The translations under genes and the position numbers were made by a program. Below are positions 36,839-47,701 of a stretch of DNA of 64,000 nucleotides, one piece after another (positions within the stretch are counted from its first letter, which is position 1; each line of letters begins with the position of its first letter). This DNA is from Procambarus clarkii (lineage: Eukaryota > Arthropoda > Malacostraca > Decapoda > Cambaridae), in NCBI RefSeq assembly GCF_040958095.1, contig NC_091172.1:8151111-8215110 (forward strand), given 5' to 3'. The notes below the pieces were generated by a model. The model saw only the letters and a list, made by a program, of their open reading frames with translations, did no database searches and was not told the origin of the DNA.

Positions 36839-37499
36839 GGGTCTTTTGGACCTCTATGTGATTTTAATTTAGCATGTTGACCGCATTGTATCTGTTCATC
36901 TTATATATAATTTTTTTGTTCCATGTTCCTTAAGTGGCTTTGTAATATAGTTTGTGAACTGGTGTTTGGAGTGAGTGCTAGTGTGTTATCAGTTTTTTAA
37001 TACATAATTATGTTATTTTAACAATGAAGATAAAAAAAAAAAAATAGGTAGACATGTATGATGGGGCTTGGTCGTTGGAGTTCTAAATCCCACTGCGAAC
37101 TTAGAAGAGGCTTTGATTCTGGTGGTTCAGTTCCATACGACTCTCGGGGTGACATACTGTCAATCTAATGAGTAGACGGGGGGGGGGGGGGAGGTTGCGT
37201 AACTCAAAATTTCAAATCTTAGGATGTTTGCCCTACATATAACCTATTAGAGTCTTTACAAGGTATTTTGTAAATGACACAATTATCACTACGAAGACTT
37301 TCAAACTAGTAGTTTTCCAACAGTATTTTCGTAATTAAACAATACATGTATATCAAAAGGTTTCAAGGGCTTGACAATATTTTCGAGCCCAGAAAAATAT
37401 GGTAAACGTAACACATTTTCTGGGGTCGATTTTCTACCTGCATATATTATTATAATATGTAAGACGTGCTTTGCTACGGCAAACTTCCAAAAAATTCAG
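36839..37499. other. Intergenic stretch with homopolymer runs
   Basis: AT-rich unique DNA with an A13 run near 37032 and a G14 run near 37180. No gene or element recognised. Confidence 0.45.
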
Positions 37500-37597
37500 A
37501 GGATGACAAAGCTTAAGACCAATAGAATCAATATTCTATTTATTCTGTGTTGCTTATTAGGATTTCTCTGGTGATGGTCTGGTTGTGAGAAGAGTTC
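37500..37597 (-). pseudogene. Penelope-like element fragment
   Basis: Minus strand reads [16 protein letters not shown], closely matching SHNQTIAREILVNNTE of the neighbouring copy. The fragment is cut at 37597 by a SINE piece, so the SINE arrived later or replaced the end. Confidence 0.65.
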
Positions 37598-37648
37598 GAG
37601 CTTGGGTTCGAATCCTGGCCGGGCCAAAGAGTTCTTAGTGCTATATAT
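37598..37648 (+). mobile_element. tRNA-derived SINE fragment
   Basis: TTGGGTTCGAATCCTGGCCG followed by AAAGAGTTCTTAGTGCTATA, the middle part of the 121-bp SINE at 32755. It ends in an (AT)n tract. Confidence 0.7.
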
Positions 37649-37650
37649 AT

Positions 37651-37738
<88 letters not shown>
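37649..37738. repeat. (AT)n tract
   Basis: Slightly irregular at its left end (TATATATTATATATAATA), then pure AT. Confidence 0.96.
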
Positions 37739-37741
<3 letters not shown>

Positions 37742-37785
37742 ATATGCTCAGTTGCATATTGTCCTGGGGACCATTCAGGCTTGTT

Positions 37786-37789
<4 letters not shown>

Positions 37790-37869
<80 letters not shown>
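37790..37869. repeat. (AT)n tract
   Basis: 80 bp of AT dinucleotides, separated from the previous tract by 51 bp of unique sequence and touching the Penelope-like restart on its right. Confidence 0.97.
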
Positions 37870-37871
<2 letters not shown>

Positions 37872-40144
37872 TATATTTTGGTAGCAGTCTTTCCTGTAGA
37901 CATATATTATTAAATATGACCGAAAAAGTAAGATTAATAATTCTAACACGAATTTTCTCAATCTTTCGTACATTACACTTCACTGTTGGAGGTAAATCAA
38001 AAATCACTTCTCCAAAATTCATTTTTATTTCTAGTCTGACGCGACACGGGCGCGTTTCGTAAAACTTATTACATTTTCAAAGACTTCACAAATACACAAC
38101 TGATTAGAACTTACGTCTCTCTGATATTATATCTACATTTGAGTGAGGTGGGAAGGATGATGTGGCATTAACACAAGACAGAACAGGGGATATTAATAGG
38201 GTATTAAAAGTATCAACACAAGACAGAACAGAAACAATGGGTATTGAATAGAAGTGTTTGTAGAAAGCCTATTGGTCCATATTTCTTGATGCTTCTATAT
38301 TGGAGCGGAGTCTTGAGGTGGGTAGAATATAGTTGTGCAATAATTGGCTGTTGATTGCTGGTGTTGACTTCTTGATGTGTAGTGCCTCGCAAACGTCAAG
38401 CCGCCTGCTATCGCTGTATCTATCGATGATTTCTGTGTTGTTTACTAGGATTTCTCTGGCGATGGTTTGGTTATGGGAAGAGATTATATGTTCCTTAATG
38501 GAGCCCTGTTGCTTATGCATCGTTAAACGCCTAGAAAGAGATGTTGTTGTCTTGCCTATATACTGGGTTTTTTGGAGCTTACAGTCCCCAAGTGGGCATT
38601 TGAAGGCATAGACGACGTTAGTCTCTTTTAAAGCGTTCTGTTTTGTGTCTGGAGAGTTTCTCATGAGTAGGCTGGCCGTTTTTCTGGTTTTATAGTAAAT
38701 CGTCAGTTGTATCCTCTGATTTTTGTCTGTAGGGATAACGTTTCTATTAACAATATCTTTCAGGACCCTTTCCTCCGTTTTATGAGCTGTGGAAAAGAAG
38801 TTCCTGTAAAATAGTCTAATAGGGGGTATAGGTGTTGTGTTAGTTGTCTCTTCAGAGGTTGCATGGCTTTTCACTTTCCTTCTTATGATGTCTTCGATGA
38901 AACCATTGGAGAAGCCGTTATTGACTAGAACCTGCCTTACCCTACAAGAGTTCTTCGTCGACTTGCTTCCATTCTGAGCTGTGGCTGAGAGCACGGTCGA
39001 CGTATGCGTTAACAACACTCCTCTTGTACCTGTCGGGGCAGTCGCTGTTGGCATTTAGGCACATTCCTATGTTTGTTTCCTTCGTGTAGACTGCAGTGTG
39101 GAAACCTCCGCCCTTTTCCATGACTGTTACATCTAGAAAAGGCAGCTTCCCATCCTTTTCCGTCTCGTAAGTGAAACGCAGCACGGAACTCTGCTCAAAT
39201 GCCTCCTTCAGCTCCTGCAGATGTCTGACATCAGGTACCTGTGTAAAAATGTCGTCAACATACCTGCAGTATATGGCCGGTTTCAAGTTCATGTCGACTA
39301 AGACTTTTTGCTCGATGGTACCCATGTAGAAGTTTGCAAACAGGACACCTAGGGGAGACCCCATAGCGACCCCATCTACTTGCTTATACATGTGCCCATC
39401 CGGGCTCAAGAAGGGTGCCTCTTTAGTACAAGCTTGGAGTAGTTTCCTCAGAATACTTTCTGGCATGTCAAGAGGAGTACAGGCTGGATCACGATACACT
39501 CTGTCGGCTATCATTCCGATGGTCTCGTCCACAGGTACGTTGGTAAACAGCGATTCTACGTCCAACGAGGCTCTTATCCCTGTGGCCCGTGTGCCCCGCA
39601 GTAAGTCCACAAATTCCTTTGGAGACTTCAGGCTGAAGGCGCAAGGAACATAAGGAGTCAGCAGGCCGTTGAGTCGCTTTGCCAGTCTGTACGTGGGTGT
39701 GGGTATCTGGCTAATGATTGGCCGAAGTGGGTTTCCAGGCTTGTGCGTCTTGACATTTCCATACGCATATCCAGGTTTATATTCCCCAATGATCTTTGGC
39801 AGGTGGAGTCCGGATTTCTTGGCGTTCACAGTTTTGATCAGTTTGTTGACCTTTGCTTTTAATTCGGCTGTAGTGTCCTTCGTTACCCTTTGGAACTTAG
39901 TTTGGTCAGAGAGTATGATGTTCATTTTCGCCAGATATTCGTCTTTTTTAAGAATGACATATATTGGCGACTTGTCACCTCTCCTGACAACTATCTCCTT
40001 GTTCTCACGAAGGCTTTTAGCTGCCGCTTTAAGCTCGGGGGACAGTATGGTGCTTCTGTAGTTGCCTCGATTCTTTCCTCCTTCTGCAATAAGTTCTGCT
40101 TGTAAGGTATCTTTGGTAGTGACCTTCTTTTGTGTCTCGAGGTC
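37870..40144 (-). mobile_element. Penelope-like element, left head-to-head copy
   Basis: Minus-strand coding sequence enters at the junction 40144. It contains a polymerase with fingers (YGNVKTHKPGNPLRPIISQI), palm (ASLDVESLFTNVPVDETIGM; GVAMGSPLGVLFANFYMG; CRYVDDIFTQV) and thumb, and a C-terminal GIY-YIG domain (VVYAFKCPLGDCKLQKTQYI, then LSRRLTMHKQQG) ending at 38269. The first part of the protein, perhaps 100-150 residues, is missing. The reading has about one break. A 250-bp tail with a hammerhead-like motif follows, then the family's coding start again ([15 protein letters not shown] at 38022) running into (AT)n at 37869. Its C-terminal 1.2 kb is repeated inverted at 40145-41345. Confidence 0.92.
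38033..38085 (-). ncRNA. Hammerhead-ribozyme-like motif
   Basis: Reverse-complement counterpart of the motif at 41164-41216, with identical stems and core. See that entry for the fold. It lies between the stop codon region and the downstream coding restart of the left copy. Confidence 0.55.
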
Positions 40145-41338
40145 GTTTCCACACTGCAGTCTACACGAAGGAAACAAACATAGGAATGTGCCTAAATGCC
40201 AACAGCGACTGCCCCGACAGGTACAAGAGGAGTGTTGTTAACGCATACGTCGACCGTGCTCTCAGCCACAGCTCAGAATGGAAGCAAGTCGACGAAGAAC
40301 TCTGTAGGGCAAGGCAGGTTCTAGTCAATAACGGCTTCTCCAATGGTTTCATCGAAGACATCATAAGAAGGAAAGTGAAAAGCCATGCAACCTCTGAAGA
40401 GACAACTAACACAACACCTATACCCCCTATTAGACTATTTTACAGGAACTTCTTTTCCACAGCTCATAAAACGGAGGAAAGGGTCCTGAAAGATATTGTT
40501 AATAGAAACGTTATCCCTACAGACAAAAATCAGAGGATACAACTGACGATTTACTATAAAACCAGAAAAACGGCCAGCCTACTCATGAGAAACTCTCCAG
40601 ACACAAAACAGAACGCTTTAAAAGAGACTAACGTCGTCTATGCCTTCAAATGCCCACTTGGGGACTGTAAGCTCCAGAAAACCCAGTATATAGGCAAGAC
40701 AACAACATCTCTTTCTAGGCGTTTAACGATGCATAAGCAACAGGGCTCCATTAAGGAACATATAATCTCTTCCCATAACCAAACCATCGCCAGAGAAATC
40801 CTAGTAAACAACACAGAAATCATCGATAGATACAGCGATAGCAAGCGGCTTGACGTTTGCGAGGCACTACACATCAAGAAGTCAACACCAGCAATCAACA
40901 GCCAATTATTGCACAACTATATTCTACCCACCTCAAGACTCCGCTCCAATATAGAAGCATCAAGAAATATGGACCAATAGGCTTTCTACAAACACTTCTA
41001 TTCAATACCCATTGTTTCTGTTCTGTCTTGTGTTGATACTTTTAATACCCTATTAATATCCCCTGTTCTGTCTTGTGTTAATGCCACATCATCCTTCCCA
41101 CCTCACTCAAATGTAGATATAATATCAGAGAGACGTAAGTTCTAATCAGTTGTGTATTTGTGAAGTCTTTGAAAATGTAATAAGTTTTACGAAACGCGCC
41201 CGTGTCGCGTCAGACTAGAAATAAAAATGAATTTTGGAGAAGTGATTTTTGATTTACCTCCAACAGTGAAGTGTAATGTACGAAAGATTGAGAAAATTCG
41301 TGTTAGAATTATTAATCTTACTTTTTCGGTCATATTTA

Positions 41339-41345
<7 letters not shown>
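40145..41345 (+). mobile_element. Penelope-like element, right head-to-head copy
   Basis: Starts abruptly at the junction with FHTAVYTKETNIGMCLNANS (polymerase thumb). It reads on without interruption through the GIY-YIG domain to a stop at 40980 (PTSRLRSNIEASRNMDQ). A tail of about 250 bp carries a hammerhead-like motif (41164-41216). Then ATG at 41228 begins [20 protein letters not shown] and is lost in (AT)n near 41342. It is almost identical to the matching part of the left copy, so the two were made together or one was copied from the other recently. Confidence 0.92.
41164..41216 (+). ncRNA. Hammerhead-ribozyme-like motif, type I layout
   Basis: Stem I: AGTCT (41164-41168) with AGACT (41212-41216). 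Core TTGAAAAT. Stem II: GTAA (41177-41180) with TTAC (41187-41190). Then GAAA, stem III CGCG/CGCG (41195-41198, 41206-41209) with a 7-nt loop, and the cleavage triplet GTC at 41209-41211. Compared with CUGANGA, positions 3 and 8 read U and A, which still can pair, and there is one extra U before stem II. The position in a Penelope-like terminal region agrees with known hammerheads in this group. Confidence 0.6.
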
Positions 41346-41375
<30 letters not shown>

Positions 41376-41594
41376 TTTAATATAATTTAATATGGTATAT
41401 ACATAAGTTTTCTCCCCCTTAATATAATGAAGATTTTATTATAACTTTCTAACGTTCCTCATTATCAAAATATTTGGAAGAAAAACTTCTCAACATTTTT
41501 CATAAAGTGAGGATTAATTACGTGCGGAATATTAGGAGCCAATAAAGGAGACTTGTGGTGTTAAAAACTAGATGAAGCTTCGAGCCCTCATCTT
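41346..41594. other. AT-rich stretch, nothing recognised
   Basis: Imperfect (AT)n to about 41374, then unique AT-rich DNA until the next minisatellite. Confidence 0.5.
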
Positions 41595-42728
41595 GCCCAT
41601 GGCTGCACATGCTCCGTGCCTGCACATGCTCCGTGCCTGCACATGCTCCGTGCCTTCACATGCTCAGTGCTGCACATGCTCAGTGCTTGCAAATGCTCCG
41701 TGCCTGCACATGCTCAGTGCCTGCACATGCTCAGTGCCTGCACATGCTCAGTGCCTGCACATGCTCCGTGCCTGCACATGCTCAGTGCCTGCACATGCTC
41801 CGTGCCTGCTCATGCTCAGTGCCTGCACATGCTCCGTGCCTGCACATGCTCCGTGCCCGCACATGCTCAGTGCCTGCACATGCTCTGTGCCTGCACATGC
41901 TCTGTGCCTGCACATGCTCAGTGCCTGCACATGTTCAGTGCTGCACATGCTCAGTGCCTGCACATGCTCAGTTCCTGCACATGTTCAGTGCTGCACATGC
42001 TCCGTGCCCGCACATGCTCAGTGCCTGCACATGCTCCGTACCTTCACATGCTCAGTGCTGCACATGCTCAGTGCCTGCACATGCTCCGTACCCGCATATG
42101 CTCAGTGCCTGCACATGCTCCGTGCCTGCACATGCTCCGTGCCTGCACATGCTCCGTGCCTGCACATGCTCTGTGCCTGCACATGATCCGTGCCTGCACA
42201 TGCTCAGTGCCTGCACATGCTCCGTGCCTGCACATGCTCCGTGCCTGCACATGCTCCGTGCCTGCACATGCTCAGTGCCTGCACATGCTCAGTGCCTGCA
42301 CATGCTCAGTGCCTGCACATGCTCCGTGCCTGCACATGCTCAGTGCCTGCACATGCTCCGTGCCTGCACATACTCCGTGCCTGCACATGCTCAGTGCCTG
42401 CACATGTTCAGTGCTGCACATGCTCAGTGCCTGCACATGCTCAGTGCCTGCACATGCTCAGTGCCTGCACATGCTCAGTGCCTGCACATACTCCGTGCCT
42501 GCATATGCTCAGTGCCTGCACATTCTCAGTGCCTGCACATGTTCAGTGCTGCACATGTTCAGTGCTGCACATGCTCAGTGCCTGCACATACTCCGTGCCT
42601 GCACATGCTCAGTGCCTGCACATGTTCAGTGCTGCACATGCTCAGTGCCTGCACATGCTCAGTGCCTGCACATGCTCAGTGCCTGCACATGCTCAGTGCC
42701 TGCACATGCTCCGTGCCTGCACATGCTA
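41595..42728. repeat. 1.13-kb minisatellite, 17-bp unit
   Basis: About 67 copies of TGCCTGCACATGCTCAG, with CCG/CAG/CTG alternatives at the end and occasional shorter units (GTGCTGCACATG). Because 17 is not a multiple of three, all three plus frames show the same 17-residue peptide period (LHMLSACTCSVPAHAQC). No coding evidence. Confidence 0.97.
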
Positions 42729-42771
42729 CGATTCTACTGTTGCCTACCAATCGTTACTTTTGTCTTTGGCT

Positions 42772-43500
<729 letters not shown>

Positions 43501-43596
43501 TCTCTCTCTTTGTTAGAGCTCTTTAGTTCCTTTCCACATAATTTATAAGTTGTGTGTGTTCTATTTTCACCGATTCCACATTCCATAACATGGCGC
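43501..43596. other. Short spacer between LINE and MITE-like element
   Basis: Begins with a CT-rich run (43499-43512). Nothing else recognised. Confidence 0.4.
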
Positions 43597-43860
43597 CTGG
43601 GGCCACATTCACGAAGCAGTTACGCAAGTATTTACGAATGTGTACATCTTTCCTCAATCTTTGACGGCTTTGGTTACATTTATTAAGCAGTTTACAAGCA
43701 TGAAAACTTCACAATCAACTGTTGTTATTGTTATAAACAGCCTCCTGGTGCTTCGGAACTCATTAACTGTTTAATAATTGTAAACAAAGCCGCCAGAGAT
43801 TGAGAAAAGATGTACAGGTTCGTAAGTGCTTGCGTAACTGCTTCGTGAATCTGGCCCCAG
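43597..43860. mobile_element. 264-bp palindromic MITE-like element
   Basis: Terminal inverted repeats of about 42 bp. The left begins CTGGGGCCACATTCACGAAG and the right ends GCTTCGTGAATCTGGCCCCAG. They continue inward through CAGTTACGCAAG and TTACGAA with a few mismatches, and the inner part (GTACATCTTT.CTCAATC) is also inverted. It codes for nothing. The target duplication is not clear. Confidence 0.78.
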
Positions 43861-43954
43861 GAGCCCAGTGATGTTGGTCCATTTCGTATACGACTGCAAA
43901 GCATTTCTTCCAATTATGTGTTTTATGACAGGTTTTAGTCACGTAAATCTAAAA

Positions 43955-44232
43955 CCAGGATTCATGGAACATTTACACAACCAATTACGAAACCTGTACA
44001 TCTTTCCTCAATTACATTGGCTGCATTTGAATTTATTAGACAGTTTACGAGCATCGAAACTTGCTAATGCTCTGTTATTATTGATATATACAGCCAGCTA
44101 GTGCCTCGCAGCCCGCAAACTCATGTCTATGGAACATTATAACTTAATATATATAATCAGAGCCAAAAAAAAGACTGAGAAAAGATGTACAGGTTTATAA
44201 GTATTCACGTAACTGCTTGATAAATTCAGGTC
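43955..44232. mobile_element. Diverged second copy of the same MITE-like family
   Basis: Shares ACCTGTACATCTTTCCTCAA near 43997 and GAGAAAAGATGTACAGGTTT near 44180 with the preceding element, and ends ACTGCTTGATAAATTCAGG. The outer termini are much decayed, so this is an older copy. Confidence 0.6.
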
Positions 44233-44244
44233 CAAGTTGTGTTG

Positions 44245-44569
44245 GTCTGCCTGGCGCTGGCTTGGGAGGTCTCTCCTGTCTGATGTGTTGGCCTGCCTGG
44301 CGCTGGCTTGGGAGGTCTGTCCTCTCTTTTGTGTTGGCCTGCCTGGTGCTGGCTTAGGAGGTGTGTCCTCTCTTTTGTGTTGGTCTGCCTGGCGCTGGCT
44401 TGGGAGGTCTCTCCTGCCTGATGTGTTGGTCTGCCTGGCGCTGGCTTGGGAGGTCTGTCCTCTCTTTTGTGTTGGCCTGCCTGGTGCTGGCTTGGGAGGT
44501 CTCTCCTGCCTGAAATGTTGGCCTGCCTGGTGCTGGCTTGGGAGGTCTGTCCTGCCTGATGTGTTGCTC
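44245..44569. repeat. 46-bp tandem repeat
   Basis: About seven copies of a 46-bp unit containing CTGCCTGGCGCTGGCTTGGG and AGGTCT, followed by CTCCTGCCTGATGTGTTG or CCTCTCTTTTGTGTTG. Unit starts lie at 44245, 44291 and 44337. Two alternating subtypes exist. Confidence 0.95.
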
Positions 44570-45346
44570 TTAAAGTAGAAGTGTATGCGACTGGTGTTTC
44601 GTCATGGTCATTGGTCTTCCTTGGTGGGTGATTTTAACGTGTGCGTGCGCATGCAGAGTTTGTGATATATGCGCGTGAGCTTCGTTTGAGTGCACAGCGT
44701 TCACGCGTGTGCACTTCATGAATGTACGCAGCGTGTGCTTGATTATCTAGTGTCTAGGCTTCTTGCATGTGCGTTTCATGCGCGTATATTTCATACACGT
44801 GCGCAGCATATGTGTGCTTCATGCACATGCGCAGCGTGTACTTGGACTTCTAGTGCGTGCGTGTTGCGTCTTTGTCCGTGAATTAAAGTTTCAAGACATG
44901 AAGGATAGTAGGAATTCCACGCATAATTAACTTATATTTAACAGCTTAATGCTTACCAAACGAGAACAAATATTTAAGCTTGGAAACTAATTTTATATTT
45001 AAGAGAGCAAAGGAGTTTTTTTTTTTCTGCCAGGAAGCGCCTGACAACTGCTCGACTCGTGGCCACTTTTCTCACGAATTTCTCCGTTAAAATATTCAAC
45101 ACCTGGTCTAAACCCACCTGTGATCACACGTGTGTGACATATCAGATATGAATATTAACATTTAGGGTTCTATTCATCTATTATTTTTGTATCATTTTAA
45201 TTACTCCAGCAATTTTTGTAATTTTTTAGCTACTCATCTCAAAATTTTACATTGTTCATATTTGATCATCTTTGAATGTTATTCATTTGTTCATGAATTT
45301 TGATGACTGATCTCATTATTATTCCATCATATTTCCCTACTAAAAT
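44570..45346. other. Intergenic stretch; alternating purine-pyrimidine section
   Basis: 44636-44875 is dense in GCGTGCGC, GTGCGCAG, CATGCGCG and CACATGCGCA motifs, so Z-DNA-prone. A 63-codon frame over it is rich in Cys, His and Ala and not credible as a gene. The rest is AT-rich and unremarkable. Confidence 0.45.
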
Positions 45347-45492
45347 AGACGGGAGACATCTCCCGTCACGCAGGGTGCAGTCGCACCTCCACAGATCTCC
45401 AGTATCATCTATTGATACTGGAAATGGCTCAAAAGGGCCACCACTTATGGGCTATTCATGCCCAAGCCACATTTTGGGTGGCTTAATCTTCT
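45347..45492 (-). mobile_element. SINE-like repeat, inverted copy
   Basis: Read on the minus strand: AAGATTAAGCCACCCAAAAT, GGGCATGAATAGCCCATAAG, TGGTGGCCCTTTTGAGCCAT, then TGATACTGGAGATCTGTGGA and GACGGGAGATGTCTCCCGTC. The first third is repeated in plus orientation at 45738-45802. A dispersed short repeat without coding potential. Confidence 0.7.
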
Positions 45493-45737
45493 CTCTCTCT
45501 CTCTCTACTAAAATAAGCCAGGTCTTCAGAGGTACAAACCTCAGTGAACGCGCACACTAACATTTCATGAAATGTCCAGCAATTATAATATATATTAATA
45601 GTATACACATTATACGAAGTGAATATATAAAGTGAGTTACAGACGTACATATATGGCTTCATGGTGCCAAGGAACTACATATAAACATGTAGGGTTACAA
45701 ATCCTCTCTTGATTCACTCTCTGGAATCCGATTGATT

Positions 45738-45802
45738 GATTGATAAAGATTAAGCCACCCAAGAGGTGGCACGGGCATGAATAGCCCGTAAGTGGTACAA
45801 TT
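45738..45802 (+). mobile_element. SINE-like repeat, truncated copy
   Basis: AAGATTAAGCCACCCAAGAG, then GGCACGGGCATGAATAGCCC and GTAAGTGGT, matching the inverted copy at 45347-45492. It is preceded by (GATT)n and cut short after about 65 bp. Confidence 0.7.
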
Positions 45803-45904
45803 TTTTGTTCAGTAATTTTTTTTGTGTTCTGAGGTCGCATTTAATCGTCGTTTGGGATCCGTAAAATCCAACCCTTCATAGCCTAACCCTAGAAGCGTAC
45901 TAAC

Positions 45905-46713
45905 CCATACATCCCACCTAACCTAACCTAACCTAACCTAACCTAACCCAAGTATCCCACCTAACCTAACCTAACCCAAGCATCCCACCTAACCTAACCC
46001 AAGCATCCCACCTAACCTAACCTAACCTAACCCAAGCATCCCACCTAACCTAACCCAAGCATCCCACCTAACCTAACCTAACCCAAGCATCCTACCTAAC
46101 CTAACCTAACCCAAGCATCCCACCTAACCTAACCTAACCTAACCTAACCTAACCCAAGCATCCCACCTAACCTAACCCAACCCATGCATCCCACCTAACC
46201 TAACCTAACTCATGCATCCCACCTAACCTAACCTAACCCATGCATCCTACCTAACCTAACCTAACCTAACCCAAGCATCCCACCTAACCTAACCTAACCC
46301 ATGCATCCCACCTAACCTAACCTAACCTAACCCAAGCATCCCACCTAACCTAACCTAACCCATGCATCCCACCTAACCTAACCTAACCTAACCCAAGCAT
46401 CCCACCTAACCCATGCATCCCACCTAACCTAACCTAACTCATGCATCCCATCTAACCTAACCTAACCCAAGCATCCCACCTAACCTAACCTAACCCATGC
46501 ATCCCATCTAACCTAACCTAACCTAAGCATCCCACCTAACCTAACCTAACCCAAGCATCCCACCTAACCTAACCTAACCCAAGCATCCCACCTAACCTAA
46601 CCTAACCCAAGCATCCCATCTAACCTAACCTAACCCAAGCATCCCACCTAACCTAACCTAACCCAAGCATCCCACCTAACCTAACCTAACCCAAGCATCC
46701 CACCTAACCTAAT
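45905..46713. repeat. Interstitial telomere-like composite array
   Basis: Blocks of two to six CCTAA pentamers (the C strand of the arthropod telomere repeat TTAGG) are separated by a 13-bp spacer CCCAAGCATCCCA or CCCATGCATCCCA. About 28 such blocks occur over 0.8 kb. Block length varies in 5-bp steps and the spacer is well conserved. Confidence 0.95.
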
Positions 46714-46990
46714 CGAGTCCGATGCGTAGAAAACCCATGTATTTGAGAGCTGTTATTTTTCTGAGAGGTTGCGTTTGTAATGTTGGTTACTGTATCGTTA
46801 AAATCGCGACCTGTTAAGTGGAGAAGACGGGTTCCAGAGATTACCGTGTGGCCGGGTTCGTATCCCGGTGACTCCTGAAGCTGTACTAGGTCAGGCTACG
46901 ACGGTCTCGGTGTTCAAGAGATGGTCAAGACACCATCCCCACCACAGCGTGCGAAATTTTGTCATTAATGCGACAAATAAAAATCTGTAT
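46714..46990. other. Unique stretch, weak tRNA-like motif
   Basis: GGCCGGGTTCGTATCCCGG at about 46851-46869 resembles a T-arm with B-box, but no A-box or acceptor was found. Nothing else recognised. Confidence 0.4.
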
Positions 46991-47044
46991 ACCCAGAATG
47001 AGGTAACTTTTATAAGTTACCTCATTCTGGGTAACTTATAAAAG
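46991..47044. repeat. Two overlapping hairpins sharing one arm
   Basis: ACCCAGAATGAGGTAACTT (46991-47009) is perfectly inverted at 47014-47032 with a 4-nt loop. CTTTTATAAGTTAC (47007-47020) is perfectly inverted at 47031-47044 with a 10-nt loop. The two folds use the same middle segment and exclude one another. Confidence 0.9.
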
Positions 47045-47480
47045 TGTATCGTAGCTCATTCTACGTCACTGTGTTCACTGGTATCCCAGCTCATCCGGGT
47101 CATTTTCCTATTACCAGGTATCGTTATACATTGTTAACTCTGAATGAGCTACGATACTGAGTATCATAGTTCATTTTTAACTACTCTTTACTTAACTGGT
47201 ATCGTAAATAGGTATATTTTTGCTAAAAGTAGAAAATGAGGTGCGTTGCATTACCCGGAATATATTCACAGTGGCCTAGAATGAGCCACGATATATTGTG
47301 TGACCAAAATGCGCTACGATACCTGCAAATAATCAGAATGACTTCAATCAGAAAAAATGCATTAATATCTGATAAATATTGGGTTTCCAAGAGCGCCCTA
47401 CGATATCCCATAAATACAGTGACCCCCACGGAGCCACCCAGACGATACACTGGATATTGCAGTTCATTTTCAGCTTTCGG
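47045..47480. repeat. Degenerate repeats of a CTACGATA motif
   Basis: TATCGTAGCTCATT, GAGCTACGATACTG, GAGCCACGATAT, GCGCTACGATACCTG and GCCCTACGATATCCC recur in both orientations at irregular spacing of about 50-60 bp. It looks like an old, decayed tandem or dispersed repeat. Open frames of 86-87 codons on both strands have no known domain. Confidence 0.5.
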
Positions 47481-47664
47481 CAAGAATACACCTAATTGAA
47501 ATTCTTTTCTGGTTCGGGGTGTGAGCTGTGATTAGCATCGCGTTATACATTGAGCGGCCCCGAACAAAGGGGCTTTCATTTAGCAGGCAGCGGGGTGACA
47601 AACCCGGTGCGTGGGGAGCATAAACCCCGCCCCGAGGTGGCTAGCTGCTGCTGCTGGCGACCTT
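47481..47664. other. Unique GC-rich stretch
   Basis: No feature recognised except short GCAGGCAGCGGGG motifs. Confidence 0.35.
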
Positions 47665-47701
47665 TGACCCTTTGACCTTCACAGGTCAGGTCAAAGGGTC
47701 A
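47665..47701. promoter_or_regulatory. Palindrome of nuclear-receptor-like half-sites
   Basis: TGACCCTTTGACCT (47665-47678) and AGGTCAAAGGGTCA (47688-47701) form a perfect 14-bp inverted repeat with a 9-nt loop. Each arm holds two AGGTCA-type half-sites spaced by two bases, plus another GGTCA in the loop region. Functional use is unproven; no gene is next to it. Confidence 0.35.

Noticed and set aside
37540-38022. 160-codon minus frame joining a Penelope start to a Penelope end through two AT tracts
   Set aside because: The Ile-Tyr middle is translated (AT)n; the frame merely spans two separate fragments and a SINE piece.
45905-46713. CRISPR-like array of spaced repeats
   Set aside because: The 'repeat' and 'spacer' are both constant; unit length varies by pentamer count, which fits telomere-like tandem DNA in a eukaryote.
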